64,000 bases of DNA from Paracoccus luteus. Its GTDB lineage: Bacteria > Pseudomonadota > Alphaproteobacteria > Rhodobacterales > Rhodobacteraceae. Position 1 is the stretch's first letter; each line of letters opens with the position of its first letter. Location of the stretch: the NCBI RefSeq assembly GCF_004522155.1, contig NZ_SDEA01000008.1, positions 62,001 through 126,000 of the forward strand, in the 5' to 3' direction. Position numbers and translations under genes: made by a program. Positions 26,885-35,187 of the stretch are shown piece by piece. The notes beneath the pieces were generated by a model that saw only the letters and a list, made by a program, of their open reading frames with translations, ran no database searches and had not been told where the DNA came from.

Positions 26885-27215
26885 GGCGGCAGGTTCGCCG
26901 ACGCCTCCCGGCGCGGGTTCACCAACGCGCTGATCGCCTGGGCCAGTCCGGCGCGGGTTCACCGATGCCTCCATCGCGGCGCGGGTTTGCCAATATCCCG
27001 ATCGCCTCTGCCAGTCCGGCGACAGGCTCACCAACGCCCTGATCGCCTCGGCCAGCCCGGCGCAGGTGCGGCGATGCCCTGATCGCCCCAGCCAGTCATC
27101 GCGGGTTCGCTCACGCCTGTCGCCGCGGCCAGCCCGGCGCGGGTTCACCGACGCCCTGATCGCTGCAGGCGGCAGGCTCACCGACGCCCCCATCGCCGCG
27201 ACCGGCTCGGCGGCA
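26885..27215. repeat. Degenerate tandem repeat array in a gene-free region
   Basis: The 434 bases between the nitronate monooxygenase gene and serB contain no credible gene but about nine diverged head-to-tail units. The core is GCGGGTTCACCGACGCC, followed by TGATCGCC and GGCCAGCCCGGC. Unit lengths alternate around 40 and 28 bases, the short ones lacking the last block. Copies differ at many positions, so the array is old. There are no unique spacers, which rules out CRISPR. A small frame on the minus strand crosses it (27193 to 26828) but its product simply repeats the array and looks spurious. Confidence 0.8.
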
Positions 27216-27265
27216 GGCGCGCCTGGCCGGTCCTGCCCGCTTGCGCGCCGCCTCCTCCCGGTCTC

Positions 27266-28147
27266 TCAGCCCGCGACGAACTCATCCGCGCCATAGCCCT
27301 GCAGATACAGCAGCGCGGTCAGGTCGCCGTGGTTGATGCGGATCGGGGCCTGCGCCGCGACCACGGGTTTGGCATGCAGCGCCACGCCCGCGCCCGCCAG
27401 CTGCAGCATGCCCAGGTCGTTCGCGCCGTCGCCCACCGCCAGCACGTCGGCGGCGGTCAGCCCGCGGCGCGCGACGATGTCGTTCAGCGCGTCCACCTTG
27501 GCCTCGCGTCCCAGGATCGGCAGCGCCACGCGGCCGGTCAGCCGCCCCGCGCCGTCGGACAGCAGCACGTTGGCGCGCTGTTCGTCGAACCCCAGCCGGT
27601 CGGCGACCGGCCCGGTGAAATCGGTGAAGCCGCCGGACACCAGCGCGGTCCACGCGCCCTGCGCCTTCATCGTGGCGACCAGCGTCGCGCCGCCGCGGGC
27701 CAGCGTGATGCGGGTTTCCAGAACCTCGGCCACGACCGACTCCGGCAGCCCTTCCAGCACCGCCACGCGGGCGACCAGCGCCTCGTGAAAGTTCAGCTCG
27801 CCGTTCATGGCGCGGGCGGTGATCGCCGCGACCAGCGGGCCAAAGCCTGCGACGGCGGCCAGCTCGTCGATGCACTCCTGGTCGATCATGGTCGAATCCA
27901 TGTCCGCCAGCAGCACCGCCTTGCGCCGGTTGGCGGTCGGCTGGACCGCCACGTCGATGCCGCGCGCGTCCAGTTCCGCCTGAACGGCGTCAAAGTCGGC
28001 GGGGCGGTCCGCCACCGGAAACTCGGCCGCGATCGAGGGGTCCAGCCACAGCGCGTGACCGCCGTCCCAGCGGCGTTGCAGCGCGGTGACGCTGTCGTCG
28101 TCCAGGTCTGCGCGGCCCGGCGCGGCAAGGATGCTGACGGTAAACAT
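27266..28147 (-). CDS. serB: Phosphoserine phosphatase
   Basis: HAD-superfamily phosphatase converting phosphoserine to serine, the last step of serine synthesis. It has 293 residues. The catalytic DMDST motif is at 82-86 (nucleophile Asp82), ALVSGGFTDFT is motif II, and VGDGANDLGML supplies motif III/IV Asp residues. The first 75 residues form a small N-terminal domain, as in other alphaproteobacterial SerB proteins. It faces away from serC-serA, so the whole phosphoserine pathway is encoded in one divergent locus. The start at 28147 (MFTVSIL) is favoured over an upstream frame extension. Confidence 0.94.
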   Translation of the reverse strand: MFTVSILAAPGRADLDDDSVTALQRRWDGGHALWLDPSIAAEFPVADRPADFDAVQAELDARGIDVAVQPTANRRKAVLLADMDSTMIDQECIDELAAVAGFGPLVAAITARAMNGELNFHEALVARVAVLEGLPESVVAEVLETRITLARGGATLVATMKAQGAWTALVSGGFTDFTGPVADRLGFDEQRANVLLSDGAGRLTGRVALPILGREAKVDALNDIVARRGLTAADVLAVGDGANDLGMLQLAGAGVALHAKPVVAAQAPIRINHGDLTALLYLQGYGADEFVAG

Positions 28148-28261
28148 GAAAACCCCCGACAGATGTCGCCGCCCGCATAAGGGCAAACGCGCCCGCCCGC
28201 CAGCCGGGCGCCGCCGCGATTTCGCGCTTGCGGCGAATCGCGCGGCCGATTACGCCGGTCA

Positions 28262-28309
28262 GCGGGACACACCGCCCCAACGCGGTGCTTTTTAGCTGGA
28301 AGGCTAACC
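28262..28309 (+). ncRNA. serC-type RNA leader motif (cis-regulatory)
   Basis: Two short hairpins lie directly before serC: CACCGC-CCCAAC-GCGGTG (28270-28287) followed by CTTTTT, then TTAGC-TGGAAG-GCTAA (28292-28307), whose loop contains the GGAAG ribosome-binding sequence, three bases before the ATG. This fits the description of the serC RNA motif reported upstream of serC-serA in alphaproteobacteria. The first hairpin plus T-run looks like a terminator and the second would hide the ribosome site, so regulation by attenuation or translation block is plausible. Confidence 0.6.
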
Positions 28310-29458
28310 ATGCTCGACACGACGACCCCGGCAACGCGGCCGGCCAATCCGCGTTTTTCCTCTGGCCCCTGCGCCAAGATCCCCCATTATTCGCTGGACC
28401 TGCTTGCCGACGCGCCCCTGGGCCGTTCGCATCGCGCCGCCATCGGCAAGTCCAGGCTGGCCCGCGCCATCGACCTGACGCGCGAGGTGCTGGGCGTTCC
28501 CGCCGATTACCGCATCGGCATCGTGCCGGGGTCCGACACCGGCGCCGTGGAAATGGCGATGTGGACGATGCTGGGCGAACGCCCGGTGGAAATGCTCGCC
28601 TGGGAAAGTTTTGGCGAGGGCTGGGTCACCGACGCCGTCAAGCAGCTGAAGCTGGACGCGACCGTGCGCAAGGCCGACTATGGCCACATCGTCGATCTGG
28701 CGCAGGTCGATTTCGACCGCGACGTCGTGTTCACCTGGAACGGCACGACCAGCGGCGTCTGCCTGCCGAACGGCGACGCCATCCCCGCCGACCGCGCCGG
28801 GCTGACGATCTGCGACGCGACCAGCGCCGCGTTCGCGATGGACCTGCCTTGGGACCGGCTGGATGTGGTGACCTTCAGCTGGCAGAAAGCATTGGGCGGC
28901 GAGGGCGCGCATGGCGTGCTGATCCTGTCGCCGCGCGCTGTCGCCCGGCTGGAAAGCTATGTCCCCGACCGCCCGCTGCCCAAGATCTTTCGCCTGACCA
29001 AGGGCGGCAAGCTGATCGAGGGCATCTTCAAGGGCGAGACGATCAACACGCCGTCCATGCTGTGCGTCGAGGATTACATCGTCGCGCTGGAATGGGCGCA
29101 GTCGGTGGGCGGGCTGGACGGGCTGATCGCCCGGTCGCAGGCCAACGCCCGCACCGTGGCCGAGTTCGTGGACGCCCGCGACTGGATCGAGAACCTGGCG
29201 GCGGACCCCGCCACGGCGTCGAACACCTCGGTCTGCCTGCGCTTTACCGATCCGCGCATCAAGGACGCCGCGGCCTTCGCCAAGGCCGTGGCCAAGCGGC
29301 TGGAGAAGGAGGGCGTCGCCTATGACATCGGCGCCTATCGCGATGCACCGGCCGGGCTGCGGATCTGGTGCGGATCGACGGTGGAAACCGCCGATGTCGC
29401 GGCCCTGATGCCGTGGATCGACTGGGCGTTCCAGCAGGAAATCGCAGCGCAGGGCTGA
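28310..29458 (+). CDS. serC: Phosphoserine aminotransferase
   Basis: PLP-dependent class V aminotransferase forming phosphoserine from 3-phosphohydroxypyruvate and glutamate. It has 382 residues, the alphaproteobacterial type with an extended N-terminus. [11 protein letters not shown] is near the start, [16 protein letters not shown] binds phosphate and PLP, and the PLP lysine is Lys193 in [11 protein letters not shown]. The ATG lies immediately after the putative serC RNA leader. serA follows 105 bases later on the same strand, after a dispersed hairpin element. Confidence 0.95.
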   Translation: MLDTTTPATRPANPRFSSGPCAKIPHYSLDLLADAPLGRSHRAAIGKSRLARAIDLTREVLGVPADYRIGIVPGSDTGAVEMAMWTMLGERPVEMLAWESFGEGWVTDAVKQLKLDATVRKADYGHIVDLAQVDFDRDVVFTWNGTTSGVCLPNGDAIPADRAGLTICDATSAAFAMDLPWDRLDVVTFSWQKALGGEGAHGVLILSPRAVARLESYVPDRPLPKIFRLTKGGKLIEGIFKGETINTPSMLCVEDYIVALEWAQSVGGLDGLIARSQANARTVAEFVDARDWIENLAADPATASNTSVCLRFTDPRIKDAAAFAKAVAKRLEKEGVAYDIGAYRDAPAGLRIWCGSTVETADVAALMPWIDWAFQQEIAAQG

Positions 29459-29464
29459 CTGCGC

Positions 29465-29498
29465 CCGGGGGCGCTGCCCCCGGACCCCGGGATATTTC
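29465..29498 (+). repeat. Dispersed inverted-repeat + GGGATATTT element, copy 3
   Basis: A perfect 8-bp inverted repeat CCGGGGGC-GCT-GCCCCCGG (29465-29483) followed by ACCCCGGGATATTT. It is in the serC-serA gap. The hairpin could also act as a transcript stabiliser or weak terminator, but no T-run follows. Confidence 0.65.
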
Positions 29499-29563
29499 AA
29501 CACCAAAGACGATGCAGGCGCTGGCGGACCGCCGCGCGCTGCCCCATCACGAGGATAAGGCGA

Positions 29564-31156
29564 ATGGCACCCAAGGTTCTGGTTTCCGACGCGCTGAGCG
29601 AAACCGCCGTCCAGATCTTCCGCGACCGCGGGGTCGAGGTCGATTATCTGCCCGATCTGGGCAAGGACAAGGAAAAGCTGGCCGAGATCATCGGCAACTA
29701 TGACGGTCTGGCGATCCGGTCGGCCACCAAGGCCACCGAGAAGCTGCTGGAGAAAGCCACGCGGCTGAAGGTCATCGGCCGCGCCGGGATCGGCGTCGAC
29801 AACGTGGACATTCCGGCCGCGTCGAAAAAGGGCGTGATCGTGATGAACACGCCCTTTGGCAACAGCGTCACCACCGCCGAACACGCCATCGCGCTGATGT
29901 TCGCGGTCGCCCGGCAGCTGCCCGAGGCGTCGTTCAGCACCCATGCCGGCAAGTGGGAAAAGAACCGCTTCATGGGGGTCGAGCTGTTCAACAAGACGCT
30001 GGGCCTGATCGGGGCGGGCAACATCGGGTCGATCGTCGCGAACCGGGCGCTGGGGCTGCACATGAAGGTCGTGGCCTATGACCCCTTCCTGTCCGAGGAC
30101 CGCGCAAAGGAAATCGGCGTCACCAAGGTCGATCTGGACGAGCTGCTGCGCCGCGCCGATTTCATCACCCTGCACGTGCCGCTGACCGACAAGACCCGCA
30201 ACATCCTGTCGGCGGAAAGCCTGGCCAAGACCAAGCCCGGCGTCCGTATCGTCAACGCCGCGCGCGGCGGCCTGATCGACGAGGCGGCGCTAGCCGAGAT
30301 GCTGAAATCGGGCCACGTCGCGGGCGCGGCGCTGGACGTCTTTGCCGAGGAGCCGGCCACCAGCAGCCCGCTGTTCAACCTGCCCAATGTCGTCGTGACC
30401 CCGCATCTGGGCGCATCGACCAGCGAGGCGCAGGAGAACGTGGCCCTGCAGGTGGCCGAGCAGATGTCGGATTACCTGCTGACCGGGGCCGTGCAGAACG
30501 CCCTGAACATGCCCAGCGTGACCGCCGAAGAGGCGCTGGTCATGGGGCCGTGGATCAAGCTGGCCGGCCATCTGGGCAGCTTTGTCGGCCAGATGACGGA
30601 CGAGCCGATCAAGGCCGTCAACATCCTTTATGACGGCGTCGCGTCCACCATGAACCTGAACGCGCTGAACGCGGCCGTGATCGCGGGCGTGATGAAGGCG
30701 GCGAACCCGGACGTGAACATGGTGTCCGCCCCCGTGGTCGCCAAGGAACGCGGCATCCAGATCGCCACCACCACGCAGGACAAGTCCGGCGTCTATGACG
30801 GCTATGTCAAGGTGACGATGGTCACCGGCGACCGCGAGCGGTCCATCGCCGGCACGGTCTTCAGCGATCACAAGCCGCGCTTTATCCAGATCCGCGGCAT
30901 CAACGTCGATGCCGAGATCGGCGAGCACATGATGTATACCCGCAACCGTGACGTGCCCGGCGTCATCGGCACGCTGGGCGTCACGCTGGGGGGCATGGGC
31001 GTCAACATGGCGAACTTTACCCTGGGGCGCGCGGCCAACGGCGGCGACGCCATCGCCATCACCTATCTGGACGAGCCGCTGCGCGAGGACGTGCGCAACG
31101 CGCTGCTGGCGACGGGCAAGTTCGAACAGGTGCGGCCGCTGCGCTTTCAGCTGTGA
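29564..31156 (+). CDS. serA: D-3-phosphoglycerate dehydrogenase
   Basis: NAD-dependent enzyme oxidising 3-phosphoglycerate to 3-phosphohydroxypyruvate, the first step of serine synthesis. It has 530 residues, the long type-1 form. The NAD motif GLIGAGNIGSIV begins at 147. The catalytic Arg lies in NAARGGLIDE, Glu in the following strand, and His in the HLGASTSEAQ region near 284. An intervening ASB domain at about 320-450 and a C-terminal ACT domain at about 455-530 (PGVIGTLGVTLGGMGVNMA) suggest serine feedback control. GAGGATAAG precedes the ATG. It is co-directional with serC. Confidence 0.96.
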   Translation: MAPKVLVSDALSETAVQIFRDRGVEVDYLPDLGKDKEKLAEIIGNYDGLAIRSATKATEKLLEKATRLKVIGRAGIGVDNVDIPAASKKGVIVMNTPFGNSVTTAEHAIALMFAVARQLPEASFSTHAGKWEKNRFMGVELFNKTLGLIGAGNIGSIVANRALGLHMKVVAYDPFLSEDRAKEIGVTKVDLDELLRRADFITLHVPLTDKTRNILSAESLAKTKPGVRIVNAARGGLIDEAALAEMLKSGHVAGAALDVFAEEPATSSPLFNLPNVVVTPHLGASTSEAQENVALQVAEQMSDYLLTGAVQNALNMPSVTAEEALVMGPWIKLAGHLGSFVGQMTDEPIKAVNILYDGVASTMNLNALNAAVIAGVMKAANPDVNMVSAPVVAKERGIQIATTTQDKSGVYDGYVKVTMVTGDRERSIAGTVFSDHKPRFIQIRGINVDAEIGEHMMYTRNRDVPGVIGTLGVTLGGMGVNMANFTLGRAANGGDAIAITYLDEPLREDVRNALLATGKFEQVRPLRFQL

Positions 31157-31218
31157 CGGCTGGACAACGCCCCGACCCCCCGCCCAATCTGCCGGGGGTT
31201 CCAGCGCGGGGGCACGCC

Positions 31219-31968
31219 ATGCGGATCTATGCCGTCGGCGACATCCACGGCCACCTTGACCTGCTGCGGCAGGTTCATCGCCGCATCGCGGACGACGGCG
31301 GCGAGGATGCGACCATCGTCCATGTCGGCGATCTGGTGGACCGCGGGCCCGATTCCCGCGGCGTCGTCGATTACCTGATCGAGGGGCAGACCCGGGGCCG
31401 CAACTGGCTGGTCATCAAGGGCAACCACGACCGCATGCTGCCGCAGTTCCTGCGCGACCCCGGTTACGTCGATCCGGGGATCAAGTCGGGCCGCCCCTGG
31501 ATCGCCCACGACAACATGGGCGCGGCCGGCACGCTGGCGTCCTATGGCATCGCCGACGCGTATGAGCGTGAGGTGGCCTCGGTCCACGCCGAGGCGCTGG
31601 CCCGCGTGCCCGACCATCACGTCCGCTGGCTGGACAGCCTGCCCGCGTGGCACCTGACGCCGCTGGCGCTGTTCGTTCATGCAGGCCTGCGTCCGGGCGT
31701 CGATCTGCGCGACCAGGTCCAGGACGACCTGCTGTGGATCCGCAAGCCCTTTGCGCAGGATGCGCGCGACCACGGCGTCCTGGTCGTCCACGGCCACACG
31801 CCCGTGCGCCATCCGACGCATTTCGGCAACCGGCTGAACCTGGACACCGGCGCCGCCTATGGCGGGCCGGTCAGCGCCGTGCGGCTGGATGCGGACGGCG
31901 GCATCTGGTGGCTGAGCGACGCGGGGCCGCGGCCGGTCGCGCCGGGCGCGGGCGACGCGCACGACTAG
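31219..31968 (+). CDS. Calcineurin-like metallophosphoesterase (PP-type serine/threonine phosphatase family)
   Basis: Binuclear metal phosphoesterase, 249 residues. The family motifs are in order: YAVGDIHGHLDLL at the N-terminus, HVGDLVDRGPDSRG, VIKGNHDRML, then the metal His in LFVHAGLRPG and VVHGHTPVRHP. This set matches the PP1/PP2A-like bacterial phosphatases (such as PrpA/PrpB or Apa-type hydrolases). The substrate is not evident. A GTG 66 bases upstream would overlap the serA stop, but the ATG at 31219 places the GDIHG motif at the normal distance. It may be read from the serC-serA transcript. Confidence 0.88.
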   Translation: MRIYAVGDIHGHLDLLRQVHRRIADDGGEDATIVHVGDLVDRGPDSRGVVDYLIEGQTRGRNWLVIKGNHDRMLPQFLRDPGYVDPGIKSGRPWIAHDNMGAAGTLASYGIADAYEREVASVHAEALARVPDHHVRWLDSLPAWHLTPLALFVHAGLRPGVDLRDQVQDDLLWIRKPFAQDARDHGVLVVHGHTPVRHPTHFGNRLNLDTGAAYGGPVSAVRLDADGGIWWLSDAGPRPVAPGAGDAHD

Positions 31969-32094
31969 GGCGGCGATCAGGCCGAGGATTCTGCCTCAAG
32001 GTTGAGTGATCGGCGGATCAGGACACGCTCGCCGATAGACTTTTGGTCGGGACTGCCCTATTTACCGGGCCAACACGGATGCAGGGCGTGCGGG

Positions 32095-32415
32095 ATGCGA
32101 CAGGCGAAATACAACATCGGGCAGGTGGTCCGCCATCGGCAGCATCCCTTCCGCGGCGTCATCTTCGACGTGGACGCGGTGTTTTCCAACACCGAGGAAT
32201 GGTATCTGTCCATCCCCGAGGATTGCCGCCCGTCAAGGGACCAGCCCTATTACCACCTGTATGCCGAAACCGAGGCGACCTATTACGTCGCCTATGTGTC
32301 CGAACAGAATCTGGTCGCCGACCCCTCGGGCGAGCCGCTGGAACACCCCGAGCTGATCGGCATGTTCGGCGAGTTCGACGACGGCCGCTATCCGTTGCAG
32401 CACGGGCTGAACTGA
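32095..32415 (+). CDS. hspQ: Heat-shock protein HspQ / hemimethylated-DNA-binding domain protein
   Basis: A 106-residue YccV-like protein. AKYNIGQVVRHRQHPFRGVIFDVD and QPYYHLYAETEATYYVAYVSEQNLV (short pieces: YNIGQVVRH, FRGVIFDVD, YVAYVSEQNL) are diagnostic of this family. In enterobacteria HspQ promotes degradation of mutant DnaA and modulates Lon specificity. The start at MRQAKYN matches the family; an upstream extension to 32002 has no similarity. The 126-base gap upstream includes CCCTATTT, reminiscent of a heat-shock -10, but without a properly spaced -35. Confidence 0.9.
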   Translation: MRQAKYNIGQVVRHRQHPFRGVIFDVDAVFSNTEEWYLSIPEDCRPSRDQPYYHLYAETEATYYVAYVSEQNLVADPSGEPLEHPELIGMFGEFDDGRYPLQHGLN

Positions 32416-32518
32416 CCCCTTTCGCCCGCCGGCCGCGCGTTTCGGCCCCCAGGATCGCCCCGATGCCGCGCCGTTCCGGCCCCCTGCCCCCTTGCGCGCC
32501 GATCGCGGCGGCCCCGTC

Positions 32519-33271
32519 ATGCTGACGGCCGAGATCGTGGCCCTGCTGGTCGCCGCCGCGGCTGTCGCGGGGTTCGTCGATTCCATCGCAGGCGGCGGCG
32601 GGCTGATCACCGTGCCCGCGCTGATGCTGGCGGGAATGCCGCCCGATCAGGCGCTGGCCACCAACAAGGTGCAGGGCAGTTTCGGCGCGGCGACCGCCGC
32701 CGCCAGCTATGCCCGCAGCGGGCTGGTGGACCTGCGCGCGCAGCTGCCGGTCGCGGCGCTGGCGTTCTGCGGGGGTGTGGCGGGCGCGCTGATGGTGTCG
32801 GCGATCCCCACCGGCGCGCTGCGCGTCATCCTGCCCGTCGTGCTGGTCGCCATCGCGCTGTTCTTTGCGCTGAAACCCGGCCTTGACGACACCGACCGGG
32901 CGGCGCGGCTGTCGCGGGGCGCGTTCGCGCTGACCGCGGTGCCGGTCGTCGCGTTCTATGACGGGCTGATCGGGCCTGGGGCCGGGGCGTTCTATATGCT
33001 GTCGTTCGTGATGCTGGCGGGTTTCGGCATCCTGCGCGCGACCGCGCACACAAAGCTGTTGAACCTGGCGTCCAACATGGGCGGGCTGACGGCATTCGCG
33101 CTGACCGGGCAGCCGCTGTGGCTGGTCGGGCTGGTCATGGGCGCGGCGCAGATGGCGGGCGCGTGGGCCGGGTCGCGGGTGGCGATGCGCATCGGCGCGC
33201 GGGTGATCAAGCCGCTGCTGGTCGTGACCTCGACCGCGCTGGCGCTGCGGCTGCTGTGGCAGATGATCTAG
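32519..33271 (+). CDS. TauE/SafE-family sulfite exporter-like membrane protein
   Basis: Integral membrane protein of 250 residues with about seven to eight hydrophobic segments. The N-terminal AGFVDSIAGGGGLITVPALM and ALATNKVQGSFG motifs, repeated in degenerate form in the second half (GLIGPGAGAFYM, AHTKLLNLASNMG), are characteristic of the TauE/SafE (UPF0721) family. Members export sulfite, sulfoacetate or related anions, but the substrate here is unknown. The ATG at 32519 begins directly at the first helix. It is a single-gene unit; the next gene is convergent. Confidence 0.9.
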   Translation: MLTAEIVALLVAAAAVAGFVDSIAGGGGLITVPALMLAGMPPDQALATNKVQGSFGAATAAASYARSGLVDLRAQLPVAALAFCGGVAGALMVSAIPTGALRVILPVVLVAIALFFALKPGLDDTDRAARLSRGAFALTAVPVVAFYDGLIGPGAGAFYMLSFVMLAGFGILRATAHTKLLNLASNMGGLTAFALTGQPLWLVGLVMGAAQMAGAWAGSRVAMRIGARVIKPLLVVTSTALALRLLWQMI

Positions 33272-33289
33272 GGCGGCGCCGTGACGGCC

Positions 33290-33345
33290 GAAGCCGTGCG
33301 CGTGGGGCTGCCACAATCCGGCACGGCTGACGCGGCGCCAAAATC
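33290..33345. repeat. Nested inverted repeat between convergent genes
   Basis: GCCGTGC pairs with GCACGGC about 21 bases later, and an outer pair GGCGCCG/CGGCGCC encloses it. The site lies between the convergent TauE-like gene and L-asparaginase. It could be a bidirectional transcription stop, although there is no T-run. The rest of the 156-base gap shows nothing else. Confidence 0.4.
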
Positions 33346-33427
33346 GGGCGCGCCCCGCCCGAGGACGTGATCGGCGCACGGCTGGATCGCCAAAACCGCG
33401 CCCGCGTGACCCTGCCCGTCCGCCCCG

Positions 33428-34414
33428 TCAGGTCGCGAAACCGGCCGACTGCCGCAGTTCGGCGACGGCGGTGCCGCGCCAGTTGCGGATCGGCCCGGTC
33501 AGGTATTGCGCGACCACCGGATGCCCGGCGTCCAGCAGCCCCAGGCGGACCAGCAGGGCCGTGATCGCCGCCTCGGACCCGCGGGTGCCGCCGTCCGCCA
33601 CCTTCAGCGCGACCCCCAGGCCGCGGTCGGGGGCGATGGCGACGAACACCGCCTCGGCCCCGGTCTTGACGGCGACGCGCCCGCCCATCGCGCGCATCAG
33701 GGCGGTGCAGGCCCGCCCCTCGCCCGCGACCAGCTCGGGATGCGCGCCCATCGCGTGGACCAGCCGCGTCATCGCCCGGCCCCGCAGGCCCGCGCCGGGG
33801 TTGGCGAACGCGGCCATCGCGCGGGCCAGACCGGCGACGGTGGTGGCAAAGTTCGGGGCCGAGCAGCCGTCGATGCCGTGGCCGGCAACGGGCGCGCCCG
33901 TCACCTCTTCGGTCGCGGCCAGCACGGCCCGCTGCACGGGATGGTCCAGTTCGTGATATTCCGGCCCCGCCCCCAGATGCCGGGTCAGGGTCAGGAAGCC
34001 CGCGTGCTTGCCCGAACAGTTGTTGTGCAGCTGGCAGGGGGCGGTGTCGGAACAGGTCAGCCGCCTGGCCTCGGCCCGGTCGTTCGGCATGTGGGCGCCG
34101 CAGCGCAGGTCAGGCTCGGCCAGGCCCAGCGCGGCCAGCCAGTCGCCCACCCGGCCGACGTGGTCGGCCGCGCCCTGATGGCTGGCGCAGGCCAGCGCCA
34201 GATGCTGCGGAGACAGCCCGGCGGCGTCGGCAGCCCCGCTTTCGACCAGCGGCAGCGCCTGGATCATCTTGCACGACGACCGCGGAAAGATCACCGCATC
34301 GGGGTCGCCCCAGCTTTGCACGACGCCCGACGCGTCGCAGACCGCGACATGCCCGCGATGCACGCTTTCCAGCAGGCCGCCCCGCCACAACTCGATCAGA
34401 TCCGCCGCCGCCAT
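33428..34414 (-). CDS. L-asparaginase II family protein
   Basis: Asparaginase of the Rhizobium-type (AnsA/asparaginase II, DUF1333-like) family, 328 residues. Motifs are FPRSSCKMIQALPLVESG with the Ser-x-x-Lys nucleophile region, LALACASHQG, and HNNCSGKHAGFL. These belong to the beta-lactamase-fold-like asparaginases, distinct from the Escherichia coli type. It would hydrolyse L-asparagine to aspartate and ammonia in the cytosol. Two starts are possible; the inner ATG at 34414 has AAAGGAAAA upstream at good spacing and is preferred over 34432. It is divergent from the IalB-like gene. Confidence 0.9.
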   Translation of the reverse strand: MAAADLIELWRGGLLESVHRGHVAVCDASGVVQSWGDPDAVIFPRSSCKMIQALPLVESGAADAAGLSPQHLALACASHQGAADHVGRVGDWLAALGLAEPDLRCGAHMPNDRAEARRLTCSDTAPCQLHNNCSGKHAGFLTLTRHLGAGPEYHELDHPVQRAVLAATEEVTGAPVAGHGIDGCSAPNFATTVAGLARAMAAFANPGAGLRGRAMTRLVHAMGAHPELVAGEGRACTALMRAMGGRVAVKTGAEAVFVAIAPDRGLGVALKVADGGTRGSEAAITALLVRLGLLDAGHPVVAQYLTGPIRNWRGTAVAELRQSAGFAT

Positions 34415-34556
34415 CCGGTTTTCCTTTGACATTCGCGCGATTTCCCGCCTGCGGGTCTTTTGCCCCGCGGGACTTTTCGCTTATCTTCGCCGCAGACGGC
34501 TGAAAAGACCATCACCAGACGCGACACCCGCAATCAGACGGGGCAGGAGGCAGAGC

Positions 34557-35081
34557 ATGACCATCCATTCGATCCGCAAGCTGGGCATCGCGGCGGCGAC
34601 GCTGGCGGCGCTGGCCTCGCCCGCGCTGGCGGCCGAACCCAAGGTGCTGGGCAGCGAGGGGGACTGGACCGCGTTCGGCGGGGACGCCCCCAAGGAATGC
34701 TGGGCCGTGTCGCCGCCCAAATCCACCCGCAACACCGACGCCGAGGGCAACCCGCGCGAGGTGACGCGCAGCGACATCCGGCTGTATATCGCCTATCGCC
34801 CCGGCCAGAACGGCGAGGTGTCGTTCCAGGGCGGCTATCCCTTTGCCCCCGACAGCACGGTCGAGGTCGATGTCGGCGGCACCAAGTTCAAGCTGTTCAC
34901 CGAGGGCGAAAGCGCCTGGACGGGTTCCCCGGACGAGGATGCCAAGCTGATCGGCGCGCTGCGCGCCGGGTCGAACGCAGTCGTCACCGGCCGGTCCTCG
35001 CGCGGGACGCGCACGGCCGACACGTTCTCGCTGGCGGGGATCACCGCGATGACCAACACGGCGCGCGAAACCTGCAAGTAA
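34557..35081 (+). CDS. Invasion-associated locus B (IalB)-family exported protein
   Basis: Secreted or periplasmic protein of 174 residues with a clean signal peptide (cleavage after SPALAA). The mature part begins [16 protein letters not shown] and has the CW...[13 protein letters not shown] pattern of the IalB family, with two Cys that may form a disulfide (ECW and the C-terminal TCK). The biochemical role is unknown; Bartonella IalB affects erythrocyte invasion, but homologues are common in free-living alphaproteobacteria. An AGGAGG ribosome site precedes the ATG. A weak promoter candidate is TTATCT at 34481-34486 with TTTTGC 17 bases earlier. A terminator follows at 35130. Confidence 0.85.
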   Translation: MTIHSIRKLGIAAATLAALASPALAAEPKVLGSEGDWTAFGGDAPKECWAVSPPKSTRNTDAEGNPREVTRSDIRLYIAYRPGQNGEVSFQGGYPFAPDSTVEVDVGGTKFKLFTEGESAWTGSPDEDAKLIGALRAGSNAVVTGRSSRGTRTADTFSLAGITAMTNTARETCK

Positions 35082-35129
35082 GCCTTGCGTCCGGGGCCTG
35101 CCCTGCGGCGGGGTCTTGTGCTATGACAT

Positions 35130-35165
35130 GGGCCGCCCCAGATCGGGGCGGCCCTGCCTTTTTCC
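35130..35165 (+). terminator. Strong rho-independent terminator before rlmN
   Basis: A perfect 10-bp stem GGGCCGCCCC (35130-35139) with GGGGCGGCCC (35145-35154), loop AGATC, followed by TGCCTTTTT. It lies 48 bases after the ialB stop and 22 bases before the rlmN ATG, so any rlmN promoter must overlap it or rlmN depends on read-through. Confidence 0.85.
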
Positions 35166-35187
35166 TGCTGACCCGGACGGATTGCCC

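Noticed and set aside
26828..27193. A 121-codon minus-strand gene in the repeat region
   Set aside because: Its product only reflects the tandem repeat (RASVNPRRAG-like units), with no ribosome site or domain.
26885..27215. CRISPR array
   Set aside because: Units are degenerate, variable in length and contiguous, without unique spacers, leader or cas genes.
31153..31218. N-terminal extension of the metallophosphatase from a GTG overlapping serA
   Set aside because: The 22 extra residues (proline-rich) are not family-like, and the ATG at 31219 puts the GDIHG motif at the usual position.
32040..32063. Sigma-32 promoter before hspQ
   Set aside because: CCCTATTT is present, but the only -35-like sequence (CTTTTG) is just 10 bases away, too close for RpoH recognition.
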